Source of the DNA: an uncultured Collinsella sp.
GTDB lineage: Bacteria > Actinomycetota > Coriobacteriia > Coriobacteriales > Coriobacteriaceae
Assembly: GCA_902496775.1 (NCBI GenBank)
Contig: CABVCF010000011.1
Span: 1-32,334, forward strand
Direction of reading: 5' to 3'
DNA length: 32,334 nt
The stretch's first letter is position 1, and each line of letters begins with the position of its first letter. Shown one piece after another: positions 18,036 through 25,849 of this stretch. Under the pieces are notes generated by a model that had not been told where the DNA came from, did not search any database, and saw only the letters and a list, made by a program, of their open reading frames with translations. A program made the position numbers and the translations under genes.

Positions 18036-18124
18036 GGCCGGGGCGGAGGGGGCCGAGTTTCCCCCTTCGCTCCGGCTGCAAGCAGAGTCGCTCAGTGGCA
18101 AATTCGGCCCCCTCCGCCCCGGCC
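18036..18124. repeat. Long GC-rich inverted repeat after carB
   Basis: Arms 18036-18060 and 18100-18124 pair over 25 bases with one G-T pair; the spacer is 39 bases. There is no T-run after it, so it is not a classical intrinsic terminator. It is the first of three inverted repeats in the 442-base carB-purE gap, where no gene is seen. Confidence 0.85.
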
Positions 18125-18197
18125 TGTGGTGACTTGGCTGCACCGTGTGCTGCCGAAGGGGCTTTGCGCGATGACTAGGGCTGAATAGAAAATGAGT

Positions 18198-18233
18198 GTG
18201 GGCTCTGTCGTTCGAATGAACGACAGAGCCCAC
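18198..18233. repeat. 16-bp perfect hairpin in carB-purE gap
   Basis: Arms GTGGGCTCTGTCGTTC and its complement flank a GAAT loop. A short AT-rich stretch follows on the + strand, so it may terminate carAB transcription weakly. Confidence 0.85.
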
Positions 18234-18281
18234 GTTAATATTTCAGCCAACGTACGTCATAGCAATCCCCGGTAGGTCGAA

Positions 18282-18371
18282 GGTGCTCTGCGGCGGCCCG
18301 GTGTTTTCATCTGAACGACTTTGCGTAGCAACCGGAGTGAAGATGAAAACACCGGGCCGCCGCAGAGCACC
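18282..18371. repeat. 31-bp perfect inverted repeat upstream of purE
   Basis: Arms 18282-18312 and 18341-18371 are perfectly complementary over 31 bases around a 28-base spacer. It ends just before the presumed purE promoter. The arms share no sequence with the other two repeats in the gap nor with the G-core family. Confidence 0.9.
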
Positions 18372-18373
18372 CA

Positions 18374-18402
18374 CAGACCGCAGGGACGGGAGCAGCTATA
18401 CT
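18374..18402 (+). promoter_or_regulatory. Candidate purE promoter
   Basis: TATACT at 18397-18402 is a good -10 box; CAGACC 17 bases upstream matches three -35 positions. A CTACT/AGTAG hairpin directly follows the -10 box. Confidence 0.4.
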
Positions 18403-18465
18403 ACTCTCAGTAGTTAAGGGTCGCGGGTTGGCCGCGTCACCGCTCTCAACAGGAGGTCTTTGTTT

Positions 18466-18930
18466 ATGGCAGATCAGAAGCCGGTTGTCGGGATCATCAT
18501 GGGCTCCAAGTCCGATCTGGGCGTTATGGAAGGTTGCACCGCCGAGCTCGAGGCACTGGGCGTGCCCTATGAGCTCGTGATTGCAAGCGCACACCGCACG
18601 CCGGCGAAGGTCCATGAGTGGGCCTCGACCGCTGCCGACCGCGGCATCAAGGTGATTATCGCTGCCGCCGGCAAGGCTGCTCACCTGGGCGGTGTCGTGG
18701 CTGCGTTTACGCCGCTGCCGGTCATCGGCGTGCCTATGAAGACGAGCGATCTGGGTGGTATGGACTCGCTGCTGTCGATGGTGCAGATGCCTTCGGGCGT
18801 GCCCGTTGCCTGTGTGGCCATCAACGGTGCCAAGAACGCTGCCATTTACGCCACGCAGATTCTGGGCGCCTGCGACCCCGAGTACCGCAAGGTTATCGAG
18901 AAGATGAAGCAGGAGATGGCTGACGCCTAA
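18466..18930 (+). CDS. purE: N5-carboxyaminoimidazole ribonucleotide mutase
   Basis: A 154-residue PurE. Family signatures are MGSKSD at residues 12-17, SAHRTP at 41-46 with the catalytic His43, and the AAGKAAHLGGVVAAFTPLPV loop. This is the class I type, which converts N5-CAIR to CAIR and normally needs PurK; no purK lies in this window. The ATG at 18466 sits nine bases after AGGAGG; a TTG two codons upstream is too close to it. The gene stands alone after the inverted-repeat gap and is followed after 36 bases by the sortase gene, which is functionally unrelated. Confidence 0.96.
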   Translation: MADQKPVVGIIMGSKSDLGVMEGCTAELEALGVPYELVIASAHRTPAKVHEWASTAADRGIKVIIAAAGKAAHLGGVVAAFTPLPVIGVPMKTSDLGGMDSLLSMVQMPSGVPVACVAINGAKNAAIYATQILGACDPEYRKVIEKMKQEMADA

Positions 18931-18966
18931 GCGCTCTGCCAGTCCATTTGCAGCATAAGGAGAGCC

Positions 18967-19965
18967 ATGTCCGACTATCAGGGAAAGCGTTTTTCGGCTT
19001 CTCGGATTCCCGATTCAGCCAAGTCGGGAGCAGCCCGCGCGCCGCAGCAGGGCCGGACATCCTCTCCTCAGCAGCCGCGCGCGCCGCGCCCCGTGACGCC
19101 GGCGAAGCATCGCCGTCAGGATACGCCGGCTGCATATCGTCCTTCGTCATACAGTACGGCCAAGAAGTCACCTCGCTCTTCGGCGCATGCCGCGCCATCG
19201 AGCTATACCGAGCCGCCGCGCAAAAAGCGCCGCTCCGTCATTCCCATTTTGCTCATCATCATCGGCATTGGCCTGATCGTTGCTGCGGCCGCCATCTTTA
19301 TCAACGCGCAGATTGGCTACAAGCAGGCGAGCGAGTCGTATCAAAAAATCGAAAAGCAATATGTGAGCGACAAGGACGCCAGTGGCGTGCCAATTGTCGA
19401 CTTCAATGCGCTGGCCCAGACAAATCCCGAGGTTGTGGGTTGGATCTATGCGCCCGGCACCAACATCAACTACCCCGTGGTGCAGACCAACAACAACTCC
19501 AAGTACCTCAACACGCTGTTTGACGGTACGGCCAATGCCTCGGGAGCCATCTTCCTGGATAGCGACGACACCGCGCCGGGCATGGTGGATCAGCAGACCA
19601 CGATCTACGGCCACCACATGAACGACGGTTCGATGTTCAACGTGATTTCGGATACGACCGATCAGGCGACGTTCGACAGCATGGAATACGTGTACTACAT
19701 CACGCGCGATGCGACGTATAAGTTGCGCCCGCTGGCGACCAAGGTGGTCGAGGACACATATGCCAAGGCGCGCACGCCCAACTTTGAGGGCGATGACGGA
19801 CTGAAGAATTACCTGTCCGAGATGCTCGACGGCGCCTCGGCCGTGGCGAGCGATGCCACCGATCGTGCCGCTTCGGCAACCAAGGTCGTAACGCTTGTGA
19901 CTTGCCGTTCGCTGTCATTTAGCAATACGCGCGCCGTCATGGTGCTCACGCCGGTCGAGGAATAA
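18967..19965 (+). CDS. Class B sortase
   Basis: A 332-residue membrane-anchored transpeptidase that would attach surface proteins or pilins to the wall. Residues 1-88 are an unusual cytoplasmic leader rich in Pro, Ser, Arg and Gln. A membrane span follows (about 90-112, SVIPILLIIIGIGLIVAAAA). The sortase fold starts near VGWIYAPGTNINYPVVQ. The catalytic triad is seen: His216 in TIYGHHMN, Cys313 in LVTCRS and Arg322 in SNTRAV. The layout fits class B. AAGGAG precedes the ATG. No substrate with an LPXTG- or NPQTN-like signal is encoded in the window, so its targets lie elsewhere. Confidence 0.93.
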   Translation: MSDYQGKRFSASRIPDSAKSGAARAPQQGRTSSPQQPRAPRPVTPAKHRRQDTPAAYRPSSYSTAKKSPRSSAHAAPSSYTEPPRKKRRSVIPILLIIIGIGLIVAAAAIFINAQIGYKQASESYQKIEKQYVSDKDASGVPIVDFNALAQTNPEVVGWIYAPGTNINYPVVQTNNNSKYLNTLFDGTANASGAIFLDSDDTAPGMVDQQTTIYGHHMNDGSMFNVISDTTDQATFDSMEYVYYITRDATYKLRPLATKVVEDTYAKARTPNFEGDDGLKNYLSEMLDGASAVASDATDRAASATKVVTLVTCRSLSFSNTRAVMVLTPVEE

Positions 19966-19974
19966 GTGGTTCGA

Positions 19975-20011
19975 GAGTAGCTAAAAGAGCCCCGTCCCAA
20001 ATGAGCTACTC
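19975..20011 (-). repeat. G-core stem-loop unit
   Basis: Arms GAGTAGCT/AGCTACTC flank a core that on the minus strand reads CATTTGGGACGGGG. About 32 of 37 positions match the unit at 12966-13002. It fills most of the gap between the sortase and MoaE-like genes. Confidence 0.85.
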
Positions 20012-20034
20012 GACGACAGTAAAAAGGAGAAATG

Positions 20035-20451
20035 ATGCTTGAAAGTGGCAAATCGATGCCTTCGGTTGATGCCTGGCTGCGCGAAGCCAAGGCCGATGTT
20101 TCGGCGGCTGATTGTGGGATGTACCTGACACACAATGGCGTGGTGCGTGCGACGCCTAAGTCCGAGGTGCGTGGGGTCGAGACAGATGGTGTGGCGCCTG
20201 GACATAAGGTGGGCGGCATGGTGTTTGGCTTCGATGCCGAAAAGGTGCAGGCTGCTATCGAGGCAACGCGCGCGATGCCGGGTATCGGCTATGTGCGCGT
20301 GTGGCTGGCGAGTGGCGAGCTTACCGTGGGCGACGACATCATGCTCGTGCTCATTGGCGGGGACATTCGCCCGCATGTGGTCGATGCGCTGCAGGCGCTC
20401 GTCGGTACCATCAAAAATGAGTGTGTGAGCGAGGTCGAGCGCGAGGCGTAA
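20035..20451 (+). CDS. MoaE-like protein (molybdopterin synthase family)
   Basis: A 138-residue protein resembling the large subunit of molybdopterin synthase: YLTHNGVVRATPKSE near the N-terminus and IGYVRVWLASGELTVGDD in the middle. MoaE and MoaD together put sulfur into the cofactor precursor. The C-terminus is short and lacks the family's PxWKKE stretch with its active-site lysine; only the earlier lysine may survive, in TIKNE. Catalytic activity is thus doubtful, and no other molybdenum gene is near. The second of two adjacent ATG codons (20035) was chosen because AGGAG then lies five bases upstream. Confidence 0.7.
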   Translation: MLESGKSMPSVDAWLREAKADVSAADCGMYLTHNGVVRATPKSEVRGVETDGVAPGHKVGGMVFGFDAEKVQAAIEATRAMPGIGYVRVWLASGELTVGDDIMLVLIGGDIRPHVVDALQALVGTIKNECVSEVEREA

Positions 20452-20475
20452 GGCCGGCAGCGGCACTCGCCAACA

Positions 20476-20516
20476 AAAAGCCCACTGGCAGTTCATCAGT
20501 CTGCCAGCGGGCTTTT
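20476..20516. terminator. Bidirectional terminator
   Basis: A stem of about 16 bp with one mismatch (AAAAGCCC-CTGGCAG with its complement) and a 9-nt loop has T-runs on both strands. It separates the convergent MoaE-like gene and the minus-strand membrane gene. Confidence 0.9.
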
Positions 20517-20549
20517 CTGTGCGTTGGATAATCTCGGCATTGCGTGACG

Positions 20550-21779
20550 CTACACGCGCGTCGCATCCTTGGGGCTCATGGTCATGCTCTGGAAGCGGTT
20601 CTCCATGTAGTCGTTATCAAAATACTTGCCGTAGAACTGCGCGACGGGAATATCCGGCTCCGTGCCGTTGACGCGCTGGTACCAGTAGTCGAGCGACTGC
20701 AGCGTCATGACGCCGTCGACCAGCATAATGACGGTAAAGATGACGGTAGCCGAGTAGCGGCTCTTCCACGGAATCATGTTGATGAGCTTGAGCAGCCTCG
20801 GCAGCAGCAGCTTGATCCAGATAAGGCCACCTAGGCCCCACAGGCAGGCAAAGCCCGTGCAGGTGCGTCCGCCCGTAAGGACGGCGAGTGGGTCGGGCAT
20901 GCCGAACAGCTTCATGTGCGAGTAGCTCCACGAGACCACGCCAAATGAGGTCTGCATAAACCAGCCCACGAACACCTCAAAGCTCGCGCCGAGCACAGCG
21001 CTTACCAGGAAAATGATGATGGGGTTCTTTTTATAGAAGCGGTTGAGCACCATGGTCATGAGTACGGCGCCAAAGCCATAGATGGGGCTGAAGGGACCAA
21101 ACAGCATGCCGGCGCGGTCCTGGTAGACGCCTGGGTCGTCGACCGTCATATGCCAGATGTCCTCGGCGATCAGGCCGAGCACGCAGCAGACGAGGAATAC
21201 CCAGAACAGGTTGAAGTAGTTGAGCTTGATGTAGCCCTCGCCGGTTTCATCGCGGCCGAGCATGCCCTCGGCGGCGGCGTCGCGGTCGAGCATCTCCTGC
21301 AGGCGGCGCTGCAGTTCGCGCTCCTGGCGCAGTGTGGGGTCGACGGTTGCCGAAAGCGCGATGAGGATACCGAGCTGAATAGCGGGACGAAGCAAGAAAA
21401 GCCCGATACCCTGGAGCATCACGTCGACCAAAAGCTCGATGACGGTAAATGCGATAAGGATATAGGACAGGCGCGCGGCGTTGCGGCGCTGGTTCTTGAT
21501 GAGGTCCAGGCCAAAGATGATCAGGATGACGGCACTTGCCGCAGAGAGCATGATGCCAGCGACGATAAGGCCGACCGCGACGAGCGTGTTGTCGCCGAGC
21601 TTGGCGGCGGCGTTGCCGTTAATGAGCGCGGTGATGACCTGCCACATAAAGGCGGCGACCGACGGGAGCGTGCCCACGCCGGACAGGATGCACAGGACGG
21701 CGTACACCTTAATGATGAGTGGGATCTTCTTGACCTCCGTGGCGCTGGGGACGCTGGGGTCGAGTTCGTTTCGATCCAT
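20550..21779 (-). CDS. CmpB-type (putative ABC transporter type IV) membrane protein
   Basis: A 409-residue polytopic protein. The N-terminal half has four or five spans separated by a charged cytoplasmic segment (TLRQERELQRRLQEMLDRDA). The C-terminal half contains GPFSPIYGFGAVLMT and later GWFMQTSFGVVSWSYS, which are typical of the ABC_trans_CmpB family. Members are annotated as putative transporter components, but their substrate and any ATPase partner are unknown; none is adjacent. The ATG at 21779 follows AAAGG. A good promoter lies at 21806-21834. It is the only minus-strand gene in the right three quarters of the window and is divergent from purF. Confidence 0.82.
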   Translation of the reverse strand: MDRNELDPSVPSATEVKKIPLIIKVYAVLCILSGVGTLPSVAAFMWQVITALINGNAAAKLGDNTLVAVGLIVAGIMLSAASAVILIIFGLDLIKNQRRNAARLSYILIAFTVIELLVDVMLQGIGLFLLRPAIQLGILIALSATVDPTLRQERELQRRLQEMLDRDAAAEGMLGRDETGEGYIKLNYFNLFWVFLVCCVLGLIAEDIWHMTVDDPGVYQDRAGMLFGPFSPIYGFGAVLMTMVLNRFYKKNPIIIFLVSAVLGASFEVFVGWFMQTSFGVVSWSYSHMKLFGMPDPLAVLTGGRTCTGFACLWGLGGLIWIKLLLPRLLKLINMIPWKSRYSATVIFTVIMLVDGVMTLQSLDYWYQRVNGTEPDIPVAQFYGKYFDNDYMENRFQSMTMSPKDATRV

Positions 21780-21805
21780 ACAGAACCTTTCTCGCTTTGT
21801 TGTAG

Positions 21806-21834
21806 GTTATAAGGATACGCCGCCGACCTGCCAA
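21806..21834 (-). promoter_or_regulatory. Promoter of the CmpB-type gene
   Basis: On the minus strand TTGGCA (complement of 21829-21834) and TATAAC (complement of 21806-21811) are 17 bases apart, each matching the sigma-70 consensus at five of six positions. This is the best promoter in the window. Confidence 0.75.
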
Positions 21835-22017
21835 AAGACAGGACGAACGTCCCAATTGCAACTTTGTAATCCCCAACGGTGGGCGCGGCGGCCATCTGGG
21901 AGCGCGGGTGCTTGCACTGGACAGACCGATAAAATGTTTGGCCGCAAAACGGATTATTAGCTCGGTGGGCTTTTAAAAAGCGCTGCTCATGCGCTGGGGA
22001 GCGTGTCGCGCCGTGCG

Positions 22018-22023
22018 TATAAT
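22018..22023 (+). promoter_or_regulatory. purF -10 box
   Basis: A perfect TATAAT lies 41 bases upstream of the purF start. The -35 region (TGGGGA, 17 bases upstream) is weak, so an activator or a -10-dependent promoter is possible. No purine repressor box was recognised. Confidence 0.5.
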
Positions 22024-22064
22024 AAGGCGGGTAACGCCAAAATACGAGGCTCTGAGGGGATGCC

Positions 22065-23735
22065 ATGTCTCAAGAAACCATCCGCGCGGCCGAGCGCGCC
22101 GCGGGACAGGTGAACGCCATGTCGACGTATGATCCGGACTCCGACCAGCTGCATGAGGAATGCGGCGTTTTTGGTGTCTGGGCGCCCGATCGCGACGTGG
22201 CTCGACTGACGTACTTTGGCCTGCGTGCACTGCAGCACCGTGGCCAAGAATCGGCGGGAATCGCTGTTGGTGACGGCGGTACGGTTATGGTCCGCAAGGA
22301 TCTGGGCCTGCTCGACCGCGTGTTCTCCAATGCCGACTTGTCGACGCTCTCCGGTCAGCTGGCCGTGGGTCATGTGCGCTATGGCACCGCCGGCGCCAAG
22401 AGCTGGGAAGCCTCTCAGCCGCACCTCTCTACCATCAATAGCGTCATTATCGCGCTCGCGCACAACGGCACCCTCGTCAACACCGACGAGCTGCGCCGCC
22501 AGCTGATCGAGCTGGGCGTGCCGTTCCTCTCCAACTCGGATTCCGAGGTCGCGACCAAACTCATCGGCTACTTTACTCAGCGTACAGGCCATCTGCGCGA
22601 GGGCATTCGCAAGACCATGGAGCTCGTGCGCGGCGGCTACGCCATGACGCTCATCAACGAGCAGGCGCTCTATGCATTCCGCGATCCGCACGGCATTCGC
22701 CCGCTCGTGCTGGGCAAGCTGGTGGACGAGGGCCTGGACCAGGCCGATGCCGCATCCGTTTCGAAGCTGCCGTCGCAGGACGGCGCCGCGACGGTCGACG
22801 CCACCACCCGTGTCACCCGCGCCGGCGGCTGGGTCGTCGCCTCCGAGACTTGTGCGCTCGACATTGTGGGCGCCGAGTACGTCCGCGACGTCCGTCCCGG
22901 TGAGATTTTGCGCATCAGCGCCGAGGGCCTTGTGTCCGAGCAGGGTGTGCCCGCTGCCGAAGAGCCTGCTAACTGCATCTTTGAGCAGGTCTACTTCGCC
23001 CGCCCCGATTCCATCATGAACGGCAAGAGCGTCTACGCCTGCCGTTATGACATGGGTCGTCAGCTGGCACATGAGGAGCCCGTCGAGGCCGACCTGGTCA
23101 TTGGCGTACCCGACTCCGGCCTGCCGCCCGCGGAGGGGTATTCGCACGAGAGCGGTATTCCCTTTGGCGAGGGCCTCATCAAGAATCGCTATGTGGGCCG
23201 CACGTTTATCGAGCCCACGCAGGAGCTGCGCGCCATGGGCGTGCGCATGAAGCTCAACCCGCTGCGCGACAACATCGAGGGCAAGCGCCTGGTCGTCATC
23301 GACGACTCCATCGTGCGCGGCACCACCATGGTGCAGCTCGTCAAGATGCTGCGCAACGCCGGCGCCAAGGAGATTCACATCCGCATCAACTCGCCCGAGG
23401 TCATCTGGCCGTGCTTCTACGGCATCGATACCGACGTGCAGTCGCAGCTCATCAGCGCCAACAAGACGGTCGACGAGATTTGCGAGTATATCGGCGCTGA
23501 TTCGCTGGCCTTCCTTTCGGTCGAGGGCCTGCTGAAGGTCATGCCCAAGGGCGGTTACTGCGATGCGTGCTTTACCGGACGCTACCCCGTGGCGATTCCC
23601 GAGAGCTTTGGCCGCGATAAGTTCATGGAGGGATTTAAGCCCCGCAACCTGGACAAGCCGCTGCACTTTGACGACGACGCCGTGGTCGAGAAATACGACG
23701 ACCGCAGCTGGGAAGAGGAGCACGGTGAGGCCTAA
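22065..23735 (+). CDS. purF: Amidophosphoribosyltransferase
   Basis: A 556-residue enzyme that makes phosphoribosylamine from PRPP and glutamine, the first committed step of purine synthesis. The Ntn-type glutaminase starts at Cys33 in EECGVFGVW, so a 32-residue propeptide would be removed. The PRPP loop is VVIDDSIVRGTTM (about 408-421). Cysteines in ETCALDI, WPCFYGID and GYCDACFTG suggest the iron-sulfur type of enzyme known from Bacillus. It is longer than usual, with an Ala/Asp-rich insert around residues 225-250 and an acidic C-terminus. GAGGGG precedes the ATG. purM and purN follow, although a 157-base gap with a repeat unit intervenes. Confidence 0.96.
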   Translation: MSQETIRAAERAAGQVNAMSTYDPDSDQLHEECGVFGVWAPDRDVARLTYFGLRALQHRGQESAGIAVGDGGTVMVRKDLGLLDRVFSNADLSTLSGQLAVGHVRYGTAGAKSWEASQPHLSTINSVIIALAHNGTLVNTDELRRQLIELGVPFLSNSDSEVATKLIGYFTQRTGHLREGIRKTMELVRGGYAMTLINEQALYAFRDPHGIRPLVLGKLVDEGLDQADAASVSKLPSQDGAATVDATTRVTRAGGWVVASETCALDIVGAEYVRDVRPGEILRISAEGLVSEQGVPAAEEPANCIFEQVYFARPDSIMNGKSVYACRYDMGRQLAHEEPVEADLVIGVPDSGLPPAEGYSHESGIPFGEGLIKNRYVGRTFIEPTQELRAMGVRMKLNPLRDNIEGKRLVVIDDSIVRGTTMVQLVKMLRNAGAKEIHIRINSPEVIWPCFYGIDTDVQSQLISANKTVDEICEYIGADSLAFLSVEGLLKVMPKGGYCDACFTGRYPVAIPESFGRDKFMEGFKPRNLDKPLHFDDDAVVEKYDDRSWEEEHGEA

Positions 23736-23737
23736 GA

Positions 23738-23770
23738 CCTGCCACGTGGGGACAGGTTTATTGTGGTAGG
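23738..23770 (+). repeat. G-core stem-loop unit between purF and purM
   Basis: Arms CCTGCCAC/GTGGTAGG (one G-T pair) flank the core GTGGGGACAGGTTTATT. It begins two bases after the purF stop codon. Downstream, to the purM ribosome binding site, no gene is seen, only a GC-rich GGCGC/GCGCC hairpin. Confidence 0.8.
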
Positions 23771-23892
23771 TTTCACCTGCTGTTTTGTTGATATGACGGC
23801 GCGTGCTGTTACGGCGTGCGCCGAAATGAACGCAACTATGAGCACCGTTTGGCGCCCGCGCGGCGCCACGGTAGTGGGAGAGGAAGGCTCAG

Positions 23893-24996
23893 ATGAGCGA
23901 CAGCAAGCATGTGACGTACGAGGACGCTGGCGTCGATACCGCCGAGGGCGGCCGCGCCGTCGACGCTATTAAGCAGATGGTCAAGGACACCAACCGCCCC
24001 GAGGTTATCGGCGGCATCGGTGGCTTTGGTGGCCTGTTCTCGGCCGCCGCGCTCAAGGATATGGAAGACCCGATCCTGATCAGCGGCACCGACGGCGTGG
24101 GCACCAAACTCGTGCTCGCCCAGATCATGGACCGTCACGAGACGGTGGGCCAGGACCTGGTTGCCATGTGCGTCAATGACATTTTGGCTTCGGGCGCCGA
24201 GCCGCTGTTCTTCCTGGACTACGTTGCCATCGGCCACATTGAGGCCGAGCACATGGCAAAGATCATCAAGGGCGTGGCCGACGGCTGCAAGCTCGCGGGT
24301 TGCGCGCTCGTGGGCGGCGAGATGGCCGAGCACCCGGGCGTCATGGCCCCCGCCGATTACGACCTCGCTGGCTTTACCGTGGGCGTCGTCGACCGTCCCA
24401 AGATGCTCGACCCCGCGAACGTTCGCCCCGGCGATGTGATCCTGGGCCTGCCCTCCACCGGTGTGCACTCCAACGGATACTCACTCGTGCGCAAGGTTAT
24501 CGGTGTCGACGGCATCAAGCCGGGCACGCCCGAGGCTGCTGCTAAGGCCGAGGAACTGAGCCGTCCGCTCGAGGAGCTCGGCGGTGCTTCGCTGGCCGAC
24601 GCTCTGCTGGCCCCCACGCGCATCTATGTCAAGCCAATTCTGGAGCTGCTCCGCGGTGGTGCCAACGTGCACGCCATTGCCCACATCACCGGCGGCGGTA
24701 TTACCGAGAACCTCAACCGCGCGCTCGCCGACGACGTCGACGCCGTGGTCACCCGCAACGGCGCCGAGATGGGCTGGGATGTTCCGCCCGTCATCACCTA
24801 CGTGTCGCGTCAGGCCGAGCTCGCGCCCAACGAGGCATGCAAGACCTTCAACATGGGCGTCGGCCTGTGCCTGATCGTTGCCCCCGAGGACGAGGCCGCG
24901 GTTACCGAGGCCCTGGTCGCGCTGGGCGAGAAGCCGTTCCGCGTGGGCGAGTGCGTCGAGGGCTCCGGTAAGGTCGTGTACTCCGATGAGCGCTAA
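23893..24996 (+). CDS. purM: Phosphoribosylformylglycinamidine cyclo-ligase (AIR synthetase)
   Basis: A 367-residue PurM-superfamily enzyme that closes the imidazole ring, turning FGAM and ATP into AIR. It opens VTYEDAGVDTAEGG and contains the ATP-binding signature DPILISGTDGVGTKL, then CVNDILASGAEPLFFLDY, LVGGEMAEHPG and GLPSTGVHSNGYSLVR. ITGGGITENLNR is in the C-terminal half. Length is somewhat above the usual ~345. GAGGAAGG precedes the ATG. Its last codons overlap the start of purN by 11 bases, which suggests translational coupling. Confidence 0.97.
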   Translation: MSDSKHVTYEDAGVDTAEGGRAVDAIKQMVKDTNRPEVIGGIGGFGGLFSAAALKDMEDPILISGTDGVGTKLVLAQIMDRHETVGQDLVAMCVNDILASGAEPLFFLDYVAIGHIEAEHMAKIIKGVADGCKLAGCALVGGEMAEHPGVMAPADYDLAGFTVGVVDRPKMLDPANVRPGDVILGLPSTGVHSNGYSLVRKVIGVDGIKPGTPEAAAKAEELSRPLEELGGASLADALLAPTRIYVKPILELLRGGANVHAIAHITGGGITENLNRALADDVDAVVTRNGAEMGWDVPPVITYVSRQAELAPNEACKTFNMGVGLCLIVAPEDEAAVTEALVALGEKPFRVGECVEGSGKVVYSDER

Positions 24997-25687
24997 CGAG
25001 CAGATGGCTGATGCCGAGGGCCTGGGCTTTGTGCCCTACACCCGTCCGACCGGCACCGATACGGCCGAGCCGCTTAAGATCGGCGTGCTTATCAGCGGTT
25101 CGGGTACCAATCTGCAGGCGCTGATCGACCTGATCGCCGCCGGCAAGCTCAACGCCTCGATTGAGCTTGTGGTGTCGAGTCGTCCTTCGGCCAAGGGCCT
25201 GCAGCGTGCCGAGCGCGCGGGCATCCAGACACTCACGCTGTCCAAGGATGTTTATGCCGACCCCATCGCGGCTGACGAGATTATCGCGCATGAGCTGCTC
25301 GAGCGCGGCTGCGAGTACGTGGTGATGGCCGGTTACATGCGCATGGTGCACACGCCGCTGCTGGCAGCGTTTCCCAATCGCGTGGTCAACCTGCATCCGG
25401 CGCTGCTGCCGAGCTTTACCGGTGCCCATGCGATCGACGATGCGTTTGCTCGCGGCGTCAAGGTGACCGGCGTGACCGTGCACTTTGCCAACGAGATCTA
25501 CGACAACGGTCCCATCATCGCCCAGCGCGCGCTGGCTGTCGAGGAGGGCTGGGATGTCGACACGCTCGAGGAGCACATCCATGCGATTGAGCATGTGCTG
25601 TATCCCGAGGTCGTGCAGATGCTCGCCGACGGCCGCGTCCACGTGCTGGAGAGCGGCAAGGTCGCAATTGACGCGCCTCGCGGCTAG
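24986..25687 (+). CDS. purN: Phosphoribosylglycinamide formyltransferase
   Basis: A 233-residue GAR transformylase that uses 10-formyltetrahydrofolate to make FGAR. The fold begins IGVLISGSGTNLQALID. Catalytic residues are Asn135 and His137 in NLHPALLPSF and Asp173 in IYDNGPI. About 30 residues precede the usual start. ATG 24986 lies inside the last codons of purM; a second in-frame ATG at 25004 avoids the overlap, but neither has a strong ribosome binding site. Re-initiation after purM is likely. A terminator follows 30 bases after the stop. Confidence 0.95.
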   Translation: MSANEQMADAEGLGFVPYTRPTGTDTAEPLKIGVLISGSGTNLQALIDLIAAGKLNASIELVVSSRPSAKGLQRAERAGIQTLTLSKDVYADPIAADEIIAHELLERGCEYVVMAGYMRMVHTPLLAAFPNRVVNLHPALLPSFTGAHAIDDAFARGVKVTGVTVHFANEIYDNGPIIAQRALAVEEGWDVDTLEEHIHAIEHVLYPEVVQMLADGRVHVLESGKVAIDAPRG

Positions 25688-25717
25688 CGGCGCACAGTAC
25701 AATTTAGCCGAGTAGTC

Positions 25718-25762
25718 AGGGTGGTCATTGGCGCCAAGGCGCAAGTGGCCACCCTTTGTTTT
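25718..25762 (+). terminator. Terminator after purN
   Basis: An outer stem AGGGTGG/CCACCCT with an inner imperfect stem is followed by TTTGTTTT. It ends the purF-purM-purN unit. Confidence 0.8.
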
Positions 25763-25775
25763 AGGTAGTCATTGG

Positions 25776-25831
25776 TAGTCATTGGGGACGTTCTTGAATG
25801 ACTAGTCGTTTAAGAACGTCCCAGGTGACTA
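25776..25831. repeat. Inverted pair of G-core units
   Basis: Two units lie back to back without a spacer: 25776-25803 (+) and 25804-25831 (-). The 56 bases fold into a 28-bp stem with one mismatch and a few G-T pairs. The left unit alone is a hairpin with arms TAGTCATT/AATGACTA around GGGGACGTTCTTG. GGTAGTCATT is tandemly repeated just before it. It ends 18 bases before the PTS IIA start codon. Confidence 0.88.
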
Positions 25832-25849
25832 GGTGAGAGAGGTGAGCGC

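Noticed and set aside
20357..20366. GGGGACAT inside the MoaE-like gene as a repeat unit
   Set aside because: It has no complementary arms and lies in a coding region, so it is a chance match to the core.
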